DNA of 15,316 bases from assembly GCA_949739095.1 (NCBI GenBank), contig CATIYX010000197.1, positions 1-15,316 on the forward strand, written 5' to 3'. The notes beneath the pieces were generated by a model. That model had not been told where the DNA came from, did no database searches, and saw only the letters and a program-made list of their open reading frames with translations. This document shows, piece after piece, positions 8,384 to 15,316 of this stretch (positions are counted from its first letter, which is position 1; every line of letters begins with the position of its first letter). Position numbers and translations under genes: made by a program. Origin of the DNA: an uncultured Clostridia bacterium (lineage in GTDB: Bacteria; Bacillota; Clostridia; RUG12999).

Positions 8384-8412
8384 TTGACAATACCACACTG
8401 GTTCAGTATAAT
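8384..8412 (+). promoter_or_regulatory. ftsH promoter (consensus sigma-A type)
   Basis: A perfect TTGACA at 8384-8389 and a perfect TATAAT at 8407-8412 are separated by the ideal 17 bases. The predicted RNA start is near 8419. No heat-shock CIRCE-type inverted repeat is visible. Confidence 0.9.
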
Positions 8413-8424
8413 GAGAACAAATCT

Positions 8425-8457
8425 GCCGGAAAAGAGTTAGGTTTGAAAACTAACGGC
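8425..8457 (+). other. Stem-loop in the ftsH leader RNA
   Basis: GTTAG (8436-8440) pairs with CTAAC (8450-8454) around a nine-base loop, and GCC (8425-8427) pairs with GGC (8455-8457), leaving a one-sided internal loop of about eight bases. It fills most of the roughly 58-base leader and ends just before the AGAGAGG ribosome binding site at 8462-8468. It could protect the 5' end or modulate translation; no function is shown by the sequence. Confidence 0.4.
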
Positions 8458-8476
8458 GGAAAGAGAGGTTGAGGAC

Positions 8477-10297
8477 ATGGAGGAAGGGAAAAACCCCAAT
8501 AAACGTTCGTTTATTGTTTATTATGTGATTATCATAGCGGTGATGCTGGTGTTTAATGTGCTGGTATATCCGGCGTTAATGCGAAGCCAGATTCAGCAGG
8601 TGGACTATGGGACGTTTTTGAATGACGTGGCGGCGGGCAAAGTGACGCAGGTGGAGGTGCAGGAAACCCAAATTGCGTTCAAAGCGACAGGGGAAGATGG
8701 AAAAGAGCAAATTTTTGTGACTGGCAAAATGGAGGACCCGGAGCTTACAAAACGCTTATATGAAAAGGGTACCATTAAATTTGACAAAGTGATTCCTAAG
8801 GAAAATTCGCCGATTGTGAATTTTATTCTTTCGTGGATTTTGCCGCTGGCGGCATTTTTCTTAATAGGACAGTTGATTATGCGGCAAATGCAAAAGCGAA
8901 TGGGCGGCAACGCGATGGCGTTTGGAAAAAGCAACGCTAAAATTTATGTAAAGGCGGAAACGGGAAAAACATTTGCAGATGTAGCGGGACAGGATGAAGC
9001 CAAGGAAGCGCTGGCAGAAATCGTGGATTATCTACACCATCCTGAGAAATATGCGGCAATCGGCGCGAACCTGCCCAAAGGCGCACTGTTGGTTGGACCG
9101 CCAGGGACAGGGAAAACACTGTTGGCACAGGCAGTTGCAGGAGAAGCAAACGTTCCGTTTTTCTCCATTTCTGGTTCGGAGTTTGTGGAGATGTTTGTCG
9201 GTATGGGCGCGGCGAAAGTGCGCGATTTGTTCAAACAAGCGGCGGATAAAGCGCCATGTATTGTATTCATTGACGAGGTGGATACAATAGGAAAAAAACG
9301 TGACGGCGGTATCACTGGCGGAAACGATGAACGGGAGCAGACGTTGAACCAGCTTCTGACAGAAATGGATGGATTCGACGGCAAAAAGGGTGTTGTCATT
9401 TTAGCAGCGACCAACCGTCCCGAATCATTGGATCCTGCGTTGCTGCGTCCGGGACGGTTTGACCGACGGGTACCGGTAGAATTACCTGATTTGGCGGGAC
9501 GGGAAGCGGTTTTGCGCGTACATGCCAAAAACATTAAAATGGAGCAGAATATAGATTTTAATGCCATTGCCAGAGCGACCTCCGGTGCGTCCGGCGCGGA
9601 ACTGGCGAATATCGTCAATGAAGCGGCTTTGCGGGCAGTGCGTATGGGACGGGCGTCCGTTAGCCAAAGTGATTTGGAGGAAAGTGTGGAAGTAGTCATT
9701 GCGGGCTACCAACGCAAAAACGCCGTTATTTCAGAACGTGAGAAAAAAATTGTGGCATATCACGAAATTGGGCACGCATTAGTGGCGGCAATGCAAAACC
9801 ACAGCGCGCCGGTGCATAAAATTACTATTATTCCGCGCACCTCCGGCGCATTGGGTTACACCATGCAAGTGGAGGAAGATGAACATGTGCTGATGAGTCG
9901 GGAAGAGGCATTTGATAAAATTGTAACGCTGACAGGCGGACGGTCGGCGGAGGAAATCGTATTCCACTCGGTGACAACAGGTGCGTCTAACGATATTGAA
10001 CAAGCGACAAAAATTGCACGAGCCATGGTGACGCGCTACGGTATGAGTGAAAATTTTGATATGGTAGCAATGGAAACGGTGAACAACCAATATCTTGGTG
10101 GCGATACGTCCCTTGCTTGTGCAGAGGGAACCGCGCAAAAAATTGACGCCGAGGTGAATGATATGATTCAAAAGGCACATGAAAAAGCACGTAGCATTTT
10201 AAAAGAAAATGAAGAAAAATTGCATGAACTGGCAGCCTATCTTTTGGAAAAAGAAACCATCAGCGGAGAAGAATTTATGCAGATATTGCAAGCATAA
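8477..10297 (+). CDS. ftsH: ATP-dependent zinc metalloprotease FtsH
   Basis: Membrane-bound hexameric AAA+ protease that unfolds and degrades damaged membrane proteins and some regulators. In this 606-residue protein, two membrane segments (about 12-34 and 112-136) flank an extracytoplasmic domain. The AAA+ module has Walker A GPPGTGKT (207-214), pore loop MFVGMG, Walker B FIDE (Asp266, Glu267) and the second region of homology with LLRPGRFDRR. The peptidase carries the zinc motif HEIGH (429-433), where most family members have HEAGH; both histidines and the glutamate are kept. The third metal ligand is Asp506 in SNDIEQATKIARAMV. The C-terminus stops soon after the protease domain, shorter than the 644-residue E. 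coli protein. AGAGAGG at 8462-8468 supports the start. The usual tilS-hpt neighbours are absent, so it stands alone with its own promoter and terminator, and may be one of several copies. The call is very secure. Confidence 0.96.
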   Translation: MEEGKNPNKRSFIVYYVIIIAVMLVFNVLVYPALMRSQIQQVDYGTFLNDVAAGKVTQVEVQETQIAFKATGEDGKEQIFVTGKMEDPELTKRLYEKGTIKFDKVIPKENSPIVNFILSWILPLAAFFLIGQLIMRQMQKRMGGNAMAFGKSNAKIYVKAETGKTFADVAGQDEAKEALAEIVDYLHHPEKYAAIGANLPKGALLVGPPGTGKTLLAQAVAGEANVPFFSISGSEFVEMFVGMGAAKVRDLFKQAADKAPCIVFIDEVDTIGKKRDGGITGGNDEREQTLNQLLTEMDGFDGKKGVVILAATNRPESLDPALLRPGRFDRRVPVELPDLAGREAVLRVHAKNIKMEQNIDFNAIARATSGASGAELANIVNEAALRAVRMGRASVSQSDLEESVEVVIAGYQRKNAVISEREKKIVAYHEIGHALVAAMQNHSAPVHKITIIPRTSGALGYTMQVEEDEHVLMSREEAFDKIVTLTGGRSAEEIVFHSVTTGASNDIEQATKIARAMVTRYGMSENFDMVAMETVNNQYLGGDTSLACAEGTAQKIDAEVNDMIQKAHEKARSILKENEEKLHELAAYLLEKETISGEEFMQILQA

Positions 10298-10343
10298 GCA
10301 AAGAAATATGAAACCTATGAAGTACGCAGGGGCGAACGGCTGA

Positions 10344-10389
10344 AAAAACACCTCAGTTGTAGTGATTATCCTACAATTGAGGTGTTTTT
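10344..10389. terminator. Bidirectional terminator between ftsH and the GH30 gene
   Basis: A 19-bp stem (10344-10362 with 10371-10389, one G-T wobble) with an eight-base loop has core ACACCTCA/TGAGGTGT. It carries a T run on the plus strand (10385-10389) and, because of the A run at 10343-10348, also on the minus strand. It sits between two genes that converge, so it probably ends both transcripts. The remaining bases up to 10446 hold nothing else that I can see. Confidence 0.92.
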
Positions 10390-10446
10390 ATCTATGCTTG
10401 ATTTTGGGTGAATAGATATCAATTTTTAGGTTTATGGAAAAAGAGG

Positions 10447-11775
10447 TTAGTCGTTTATGAGATAGGTTGCAATAGACCGCGGCGCGCTGGTTGTTTCGCA
10501 AAGTTGATCGCCCAGGCGGATACTGAAATCATAGGATTGTTCAGAGCGGTTGAGTACCACCAGAACAAGCGAACCATCAGGATTGCATAGTGCGGAGGCT
10601 TCTATACAGTCCGACCAGCGGCTCATGCCGATGCGCTTTGCGCCCGGGCGAACATATTTGCTGAAATGACCAATGTAGTAGTAAGAATTATGCAGCGTGA
10701 TTTCACCTGTTGCGGTGTTTGCCATAATCGGCGCATCACAAAAGTTACCGACATGATTGGGACCGCCGTTATGGTCTAACAGCATATTCCAATCTGTAAA
10801 CGCACAGCAGCCATGATTGATATTTCCAATGATATCATGTCCATAACGTTCACCAATTTCCCAAGTAAGCCCTTTTCCGAGACTGTATTCATAGCAGCCT
10901 TCTGAGAATAATAATTTTTTATCAGGATATTGGTGCTGCAGCAGCTCTAATTGTTCAAAGTGGTCGCCGGAATACCAATGAAACGCAGCGCCTGCCACAT
11001 AAGCTGATGCTTCTTTGTCGCGGAATATTACATCAGCGCGCTCATAAAGCCGTTCTTTGTTGTGGTCCCAGACAAAAATACCCACGTCATGCCGCCGCAT
11101 TTTTTCTCCCAAATGTTGTTTAATGAAATCGCGTTCTTCTTCCGCGGTGAAAATACAAGAATCCCAGCGCTGAACTGCTTTTGGTTCATTTTGTACGGTA
11201 ATAGCCCAAATGGGTACGCCAAGCGCCTGATATGCTTCAATATACCGTTCTATGAGAGAAGCCCAAAGTTCACGATATTGCGGAAGTAGTTTTCCACCAT
11301 GGTTCATTTCGCCATTATCCTTCATGAAAGCAGGTGGACTCCAAGGAGAAGCGAGCAGTCTGAATTCGCCTACTTTTTGTGCATCCTGAATCATAGGTAA
11401 CAGCGATTTGTGGTCGCGTTCCAAAGAAAACGTATCTAACGCTTCATCATCTTCTTCAATATAACAATAATTGCCGAGGGAGAAATCACAGCTTTGAATA
11501 TGTGTGCGGCAAAGGGAGTAGCCAATTCCTTCTATCGGGTCAAAATAGAGTTTTAAAATATTATGGCGCGCTGCCAAATCTAATTGATCCAGAGTGGTGG
11601 AGGCAGCTTCGGTAAAGGCGCCGCCAAATCCTTCGATGGTTTGAAATGTGATTTCGGGAAACAAAACAATTTGTGGTCCTTCGTAGCCTATCGTGTCCGT
11701 TTCAAATAATTTTGCGGGACCGGACGCCAAACGGTCTTCTGTATTTTTTGTAGTTTGAATCATTTTTAGTTTCAT
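10447..11775 (-). CDS. Cytoplasmic glycoside hydrolase family 30 (glucosylceramidase-like)
   Basis: Retaining beta-glycosidase of family GH30, clan A, with a TIM barrel and a small beta-sandwich. The 442-residue protein shows IEGFGGAFTEAAS near the N-terminus, RTHIQSCDFSLGNYCY, SPWSPPAFMK, the acid/base glutamate Glu197 in WAITVQNEP, FHWYSGDHF, and the nucleophile Glu292 in LLFSEGCYEY. The last 80 or so residues form the beta-sandwich. There is no signal peptide, so it probably acts on imported oligosaccharides or glycosides. Known family activities include beta-glucosidase, beta-xylosidase and beta-1,6-glucanase; the sequence alone does not say which. The start is supported by AAGGAGGT (11784-11791 on the minus strand), eight bases before the ATG. 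It is divergent from a lyase and ABC importer operon, which suggests a shared sugar source. The family call is secure, the substrate open. Confidence 0.9.
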   Translation of the reverse strand: MKLKMIQTTKNTEDRLASGPAKLFETDTIGYEGPQIVLFPEITFQTIEGFGGAFTEAASTTLDQLDLAARHNILKLYFDPIEGIGYSLCRTHIQSCDFSLGNYCYIEEDDEALDTFSLERDHKSLLPMIQDAQKVGEFRLLASPWSPPAFMKDNGEMNHGGKLLPQYRELWASLIERYIEAYQALGVPIWAITVQNEPKAVQRWDSCIFTAEEERDFIKQHLGEKMRRHDVGIFVWDHNKERLYERADVIFRDKEASAYVAGAAFHWYSGDHFEQLELLQHQYPDKKLLFSEGCYEYSLGKGLTWEIGERYGHDIIGNINHGCCAFTDWNMLLDHNGGPNHVGNFCDAPIMANTATGEITLHNSYYYIGHFSKYVRPGAKRIGMSRWSDCIEASALCNPDGSLVLVVLNRSEQSYDFSIRLGDQLCETTSAPRSIATYLIND

Positions 11776-11809
11776 GCGAGTCTACCTCCTTGTTTTCCTT
11801 TTGATTCTT

Positions 11810-11838
11810 ATTATAAAACAGAATAGATAAAAACACAA
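11810..11838 (-). promoter_or_regulatory. Promoter of the GH30 gene
   Basis: On the minus strand TTGTGT (11838-11833) lies 17 bases before a perfect TATAAT (11815-11810). The expected RNA start is near 11803, about 28 bases before the ATG, which leaves room for the AAGGAGGT site. Confidence 0.65.
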
Positions 11839-11851
11839 GCCGCAAAATGGA

Positions 11852-11875
11852 ATGAAAAAGTGCTTTCATATGAAA
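11852..11875. promoter_or_regulatory. Candidate operator: ATGAAA/TTTCAT half-sites with a 12-base palindrome
   Basis: Three half-sites lie in a row: ATGAAA (11852-11857), six bases, TTTCAT (11864-11869), then ATGAAA (11870-11875). The last two form the perfect palindrome TTTCATATGAAA. The cluster begins 14 bases upstream of the GH30 -35 box, an activator-like position for that gene. It is not a good match to the CcpA cre consensus because the spacing differs. Confidence 0.4.
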
Positions 11876-11905
11876 AATTGACCATTGATGTTGCGATTTT
11901 GTCAC

Positions 11906-11934
11906 TTGACTTTTGAAGGGATTTTATTAATAAT
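11906..11934 (+). promoter_or_regulatory. Candidate promoter of the lyase/ABC operon
   Basis: TTGACT (11906-11911) and AATAAT (11929-11934) are 17 bases apart, predicting an RNA start near 11941 and a leader of about 137 bases. The -10 overlaps a 10-base palindrome (TTATTAATAA, 11924-11933). A weaker alternative lies closer to the gene: TTGCTA (12010-12015) with TATATT (12032-12037), 16 bases apart, overlapping the second palindrome. I cannot decide between them. Confidence 0.45.
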
Positions 11935-12014
11935 GAAAAGGGGAAGGGCGTGGTATAAAACCAAATGTAACAGAAAAAGAAATTAGTATGCCGATATGGT
12001 TTTTGCCTCTTGCT

Positions 12015-12029
12015 ATGAAACCATTTCAT
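12015..12029. promoter_or_regulatory. Candidate operator: ATGAAA-CCA-TTTCAT
   Basis: A perfect dyad of six-base arms with a three-base centre uses the same half-site as the cluster at 11852-11875, in everted order. It lies 49 bases before the preferred lyase start. It would fall in the leader of an RNA from 11941, or over the -35 of the alternative promoter, a repressor-like position. Confidence 0.4.
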
Positions 12030-12062
12030 CCTATATTATAGAAAAGAAATATAGCGCAAAAA

Positions 12063-12069
12063 GAAAGGA
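12063..12069 (+). promoter_or_regulatory. Ribosome binding site that sets the lyase start
   Basis: AAAGGA (12064-12069) lies eight bases before the ATG at 12078. The earlier in-frame ATG at 12069 overlaps this site and has no proper spacing of its own, so 12078 is the better start. Confidence 0.65.
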
Positions 12070-12077
12070 TGAGAAAA

Positions 12078-14336
12078 ATGAAAACATTGCAGGAGAGACA
12101 AGCGGATAAGTTCGACATTGGATATAGACCAGATGGAAGAACAGCGGAAAATCCGCCCCGCTTTTCGTTTATGCCTGAAGAATGTGCAAAATATTACTGT
12201 TTGGAAATTGCACAAGACATATCGTTTGAGCAGGCAGAAACGTTTCATAATTTACCGTTGAACTTTTTCACACCGGACAAGATATTTCCGGTAGGTCATT
12301 ATTTTTGGCGCTATGCAGTGGAAGAAGATGGAGAACGGCAGAGCGAATGGAGCAGTGTGCGGCAATTTGAAATTCGTGGCGGTGAAACACAGACACCTCT
12401 GCCGGGACGCGCACAGCGGTACCGGAATTTGTCAAAGCAGCATCCACGACTTTGGATGAATCCGCAGCGGATACAGGAAATCGGTGAGCAGATGCAAAAA
12501 GACCCGGCAAGCTATGGATTTGATGCGTTTTTGCATCATGGCGTAAAACCATATGAAAATCAGTCGTTTCGAGATGCACCACCAGAAAATCCAGACCGCC
12601 GGGACCCGACAAAATGCCATAATGCGGTTTGGCGCAGTTCCTATTCCTATGCACAGGAAGCGCTGTATAAAATTAAACATTTGAGCATTGCAGGAAAATT
12701 GTTGAAACGGGAAGATTGGCTGGAGAAGGCAAAGAAAAGTCTGCTTGACATTGCGGCTTGGGACCCGGAGGGGACCACATCAGAGGAATATAACGATGAG
12801 GCGGCATTTCGTGTTCTGCGTGCGCTTGCGTGGGGATATGACTGGCTGCACGAGCGGTTGTCAGACGATGAAAAAGAAAAAGTCTGCTTGGCATTGCTGC
12901 GCCGCGGGAAACAGGTCTATCAGCGGGATGTAGTAAAAGCCAAAATTCATCAAACACCCTATGAAAGCCATCCGGTGCGGTCGCTATCCATGGTGTTGAT
13001 TCCATGCGGAATTGCGTTGCTGGGGGAGGTGCCGGAAGCAGAAGATTGGCTGAATTATGCACTGGAATACCTTGCCTGTATCTATTCGCCGTGGGGAGGA
13101 GAGGACGGCGGCTGGGCAGAAGGCGGCGCCTACTGGACAACTGCGATGGCGTCCGTGTTGGAGGGATTGGACCTCACATGGCGCTATATGGGTATTGACC
13201 TGCTAAAACGTCCATTTTTTCAGCATACGGGAGATTTTATTTTGCAGTGCTATTCGCCGAAACAAATTCACGCCAGCTTTTGTGACCAATCCAATTTAGG
13301 GGAATATCCGCCGCTTAAAACAGGATTTTTAATGCGTCATCTTGCGGCATTGACAGGGAATGCAGAGTATCAGTGGTACTACGAACAAATGCTGCCGTGG
13401 GAGACAGAAAAATTTACGGCGTTCTATAACTATGGTTGGTGGAACTTCTATTTTGATGATTTTGCAATTCGGTGCGATTGGGGCGATTTGGAGGCACGGC
13501 CACCTTCAGCAGAGCCACAGATAAAATGGTTTCATGATGTGGGGTGGGTGGCGATGCATAAAGATATGGGAGATGAAAAAAAACACATTACGCTGCTGTT
13601 GAAAAGCAGTCCATATGGATGTATTAGCCACAGCCACGGCGACCAAAACGGTTTTATTCTGCACGCCTATGGGGAACCTATGGCAATTGAAAGTGGGTAT
13701 TATGTAGCATATGGTAGTGATATGCATTTAAAATGGCGCAAACAAACCCAGTCCACCAATAATATTTTAATTGATGGTATAGGACAATATGCAGGAAAAA
13801 ATAAACATAGTCAATTGGATGCGACAGGCAACATTTTGGACGCAGGACAGCAGGATGGTGTACTTTATGCAAAGGCGGAGGCAGCACAAGCATATCGGCT
13901 GACGGTGCCTACATTAAAGTCGTACCGTCGTAATATTTATTTTGTAGACGGCGCGTATTTTGTGATAGAAGACAACGTGGAACTGACAGAAGAAAAGCCC
14001 ATACAATGGCTGTTACACAGTTTGCAGCCGTTTCAGCTTGGCGCAAACAAAGCAGTTATGCAGGGAAATGCAGCAAATATGCGGGTAGAATTTATTACCG
14101 GCGGTATGACACTGTCGCAGATGGACACATTTGATAAAGCGATTCGTCCGCAGGAGTTAGAGGGGAAAGCGGCGCAGTGGCATTTATGTGCACAGACACT
14201 TCCTGCAACACGGCATAGAATTGTAACGCTAGTAGTGCCAGAAAAACATGGGGAAGAAAAGAAGATTTTGGTCAGTCAAGAGAACGGAACCATCCGTTTC
14301 TTATATAAAAATGAATTTCAAGTAAAAAAAGAATGA
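12078..14336 (+). CDS. Heparinase II/III family polysaccharide lyase (PL15-like exolyase)
   Basis: A 752-residue lyase that would cleave uronic-acid-containing oligosaccharides by beta-elimination. The N-terminal part (ENPPRFSF, about 25-40) matches the DUF4962-type domain. The middle is an alpha/alpha toroid with ESHPVRSL (His298) and EGGAYW (Tyr352). The C-terminal beta-sandwich has ISHSHGDQNGF (His518, His520, Asp522) followed by YGEPMAIESGYY, the hallmark of the heparinase II/III fold. Arg186, His298, Tyr352 and His518 each sit 13 residues before Arg199, His311, Tyr365 and His531 of the PL15 oligoalginate lyase Atu3025 as I recall that enzyme, which argues for an exolytic PL15-type active site. 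PL15 also includes exo-heparinases, so alginate versus glycosaminoglycan cannot be decided. No signal peptide is present, so it should act in the cytoplasm on imported oligosaccharides. It is the first gene of an operon with the solute-binding lipoprotein 19 bases downstream and is divergent from the GH30 gene. The 12078 start is chosen on ribosome binding site spacing. Confidence 0.85.
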   Translation: MKTLQERQADKFDIGYRPDGRTAENPPRFSFMPEECAKYYCLEIAQDISFEQAETFHNLPLNFFTPDKIFPVGHYFWRYAVEEDGERQSEWSSVRQFEIRGGETQTPLPGRAQRYRNLSKQHPRLWMNPQRIQEIGEQMQKDPASYGFDAFLHHGVKPYENQSFRDAPPENPDRRDPTKCHNAVWRSSYSYAQEALYKIKHLSIAGKLLKREDWLEKAKKSLLDIAAWDPEGTTSEEYNDEAAFRVLRALAWGYDWLHERLSDDEKEKVCLALLRRGKQVYQRDVVKAKIHQTPYESHPVRSLSMVLIPCGIALLGEVPEAEDWLNYALEYLACIYSPWGGEDGGWAEGGAYWTTAMASVLEGLDLTWRYMGIDLLKRPFFQHTGDFILQCYSPKQIHASFCDQSNLGEYPPLKTGFLMRHLAALTGNAEYQWYYEQMLPWETEKFTAFYNYGWWNFYFDDFAIRCDWGDLEARPPSAEPQIKWFHDVGWVAMHKDMGDEKKHITLLLKSSPYGCISHSHGDQNGFILHAYGEPMAIESGYYVAYGSDMHLKWRKQTQSTNNILIDGIGQYAGKNKHSQLDATGNILDAGQQDGVLYAKAEAAQAYRLTVPTLKSYRRNIYFVDGAYFVIEDNVELTEEKPIQWLLHSLQPFQLGANKAVMQGNAANMRVEFITGGMTLSQMDTFDKAIRPQELEGKAAQWHLCAQTLPATRHRIVTLVVPEKHGEEKKILVSQENGTIRFLYKNEFQVKKE

Positions 14337-14340
14337 AAAA

Positions 14341-14346
14341 GGGAGG
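14341..14346 (+). promoter_or_regulatory. Ribosome binding site for the solute-binding lipoprotein
   Basis: GGGAGG lies four bases after the lyase stop. In-frame ATGs follow at 14350, 14356 and 14362, spaced 3, 9 and 15 bases from it. The middle one has normal spacing and is used here. Confidence 0.7.
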
Positions 14347-14355
14347 AAAATGGTT

Positions 14356-15316
14356 ATGAACATGAGAAAAGTATTTACCAGCGGACTGTGCTGTACTCTT
14401 GTAGCGGGAATGCTGGCAGGCTGTTCCGGCAGTGGCGGGAACAAAACTGCAAACACAGGCGGGGAGTTGATTCCCACCGTGACAACTGATGGCACCTATC
14501 CTATGGATACGGATGTGGAGTTGTCCTACTGGTTGGACTTAACGCCTAATATTGCTGCTTATGCAGGCAGTATGAATGAGATTGAGTTTGCCAAGTATAT
14601 GGAAGAAGAAACCGGTGTGAAAATTAAGTATGTGCATCCGCCGGCAGGGCAGGCGACAGAAAAATTTAATTTGATGGTAGCATCACAGGATTTGTCTGAT
14701 ATTGTGGAATCCAATTGGCCAGCCTATAAAGGCGGACCCAGCAAAGCAATTAAAGACAAAACGATTCTTCCGCTGAATGAAGCGCTGAACAAAGGCGTTT
14801 CTCCGAACTTAAAAAAATTCCATGAAGAAAATCCTGAGATTGCAGCACAGATTCAGACAGATGATGGTGAATTCTATATGTATCCATTTGTCACAAAAGA
14901 TTCTATTCTACAGACAGCAATGGGCTTTATGGTACGGGAGGATTTGCTTGACAAAGCAGGACTGGATAAGCCGGAAACCATAGAGGATTGGGAAACCATG
15001 CTGGCAGCATTTAAAGACATGGGCATTAAAGCGCCAATTACATTGAAATTGAAAAATGCAGAATTGAATAATATGTCGGCATTCATGGGTGCTTATGGAA
15101 TCAAGAGCGAATTTTATCTGGAAGGTGATACGGTGAAATACGGACAGTATGAAAAAGCCTATGCCGACTGGGTAAGAATGATGAAAAAATGGTATGATAA
15201 CGGTTGGCTGGACAGTGAATTTACCAATGAAGATGCGAAACGGATTGACGCGCTGGTGATTAACGGCGAGGCGGGCGCAATGGGCGGTTGGAATGGTTCC
15301 GCTTTTGGAAAATGGA
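14356..15316 (+). CDS. ABC transporter solute-binding lipoprotein, LplA/family 1 type (3' end outside window)
   Basis: Partial gene with 320 complete codons visible and no stop before the window edge. It begins with a lipoprotein signal peptide: a basic start, hydrophobic core and lipobox LAGC with the lipidated Cys23, followed by a Ser/Gly-rich linker. The mature part (ELSYWLDLTPN..., EFAKYMEEETGVKIKYVHPP, FNLMVASQDLSDIVE, YPFVTKDS, MVREDLLDKAGLDKPETIEDW) matches the extracellular carbohydrate-binding proteins of Firmicute ABC importers, often about 500-560 residues, so roughly 60% may be present. It would capture oligosaccharides outside the cell and pass them to permeases probably encoded just past the window. 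Co-transcription with the lyase is strongly suggested by the 19-base gap. No substrate can be read from the sequence; the neighbouring lyase suggests uronic-acid oligosaccharides. Confidence 0.9.
   Translation, partial: MNMRKVFTSGLCCTLVAGMLAGCSGSGGNKTANTGGELIPTVTTDGTYPMDTDVELSYWLDLTPNIAAYAGSMNEIEFAKYMEEETGVKIKYVHPPAGQATEKFNLMVASQDLSDIVESNWPAYKGGPSKAIKDKTILPLNEALNKGVSPNLKKFHEENPEIAAQIQTDDGEFYMYPFVTKDSILQTAMGFMVREDLLDKAGLDKPETIEDWETMLAAFKDMGIKAPITLKLKNAELNNMSAFMGAYGIKSEFYLEGDTVKYGQYEKAYADWVRMMKKWYDNGWLDSEFTNEDAKRIDALVINGEAGAMGGWNGSAFGKW

Noticed and set aside
9028..9699. 223-codon minus-strand open frame inside ftsH
   Set aside because: It is antisense to the conserved AAA+ module, with a Ser/Pro/Ala-rich product typical of a reverse-complement shadow.
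12015..12029. CcpA catabolite (cre) site
   Set aside because: The arms resemble TGAAA/TTTCA, but the centre is three bases without the CG core, so spacing and core do not fit the consensus.
1..15316. Mobile element, prophage, CRISPR array, tRNA or rRNA
   Set aside because: No transposase, integrase, phage protein, regular direct-repeat array, tRNA-like cloverleaf or rRNA-like sequence was seen on either strand. Gene order and signals look like ordinary chromosome.

Overview
The window looks like a chromosomal stretch from a low-to-mid GC Firmicute, most likely a gut-type Clostridia (Oscillospirales/Lachnospirales range). The reasons are strong AGGAGG-type ribosome binding sites, perfect TTGACA/TATAAT promoters, an LplA-type sugar-binding lipoprotein, short intergenic gaps with U-rich intrinsic terminators, and moderate base composition (roughly mid-40s % GC by eye). 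No mobile element, CRISPR array, tRNA or rRNA is visible. Species assignment is inference only.

Left half (1-10446), housekeeping plus one unusual secreted protein. murA (cell wall precursor synthesis) and gltX (glutamyl-tRNA synthetase) both read rightward, each with its own signals: a terminator follows murA and a consensus promoter precedes gltX. gltX converges on a very large leftward gene for a secreted alpha-2-macroglobulin-like protein of about 1650 residues, with a perfect 13-bp hairpin terminator in the gap. That protein has the full bacterial macroglobulin layout, but the thioester cysteine is replaced by arginine. It is divergent from ftsH, the membrane AAA+ zinc protease, which has a perfect promoter and a structured leader. 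ftsH ends in a strong bidirectional terminator shared with the next, convergent gene.

Right half (10447-15316), a carbohydrate-use locus. A cytoplasmic family GH30 glycosidase reads leftward. Divergent from it is an operon with a heparinase II/III-type (PL15-like) polysaccharide lyase without signal peptide, followed 19 bases later by the start of a lipoprotein solute-binding protein of an ABC importer, cut by the window end. The inferred scheme is capture and import of uronic-acid-containing oligosaccharides, then intracellular lyase and glycosidase cleavage. The roughly 300-bp divergent promoter region is enriched in ATGAAA/TTTCAT half-sites in palindromic arrangements, which makes it a good candidate for a substrate-responsive regulator.

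The most notable items are the thioester-less macroglobulin in a Gram-positive context, the lyase whose four candidate active-site residues all fall at one constant offset from those remembered for the PL15 enzyme Atu3025, and the palindrome cluster between the two carbohydrate transcription units. I see no clearly new defence or mobile system here.
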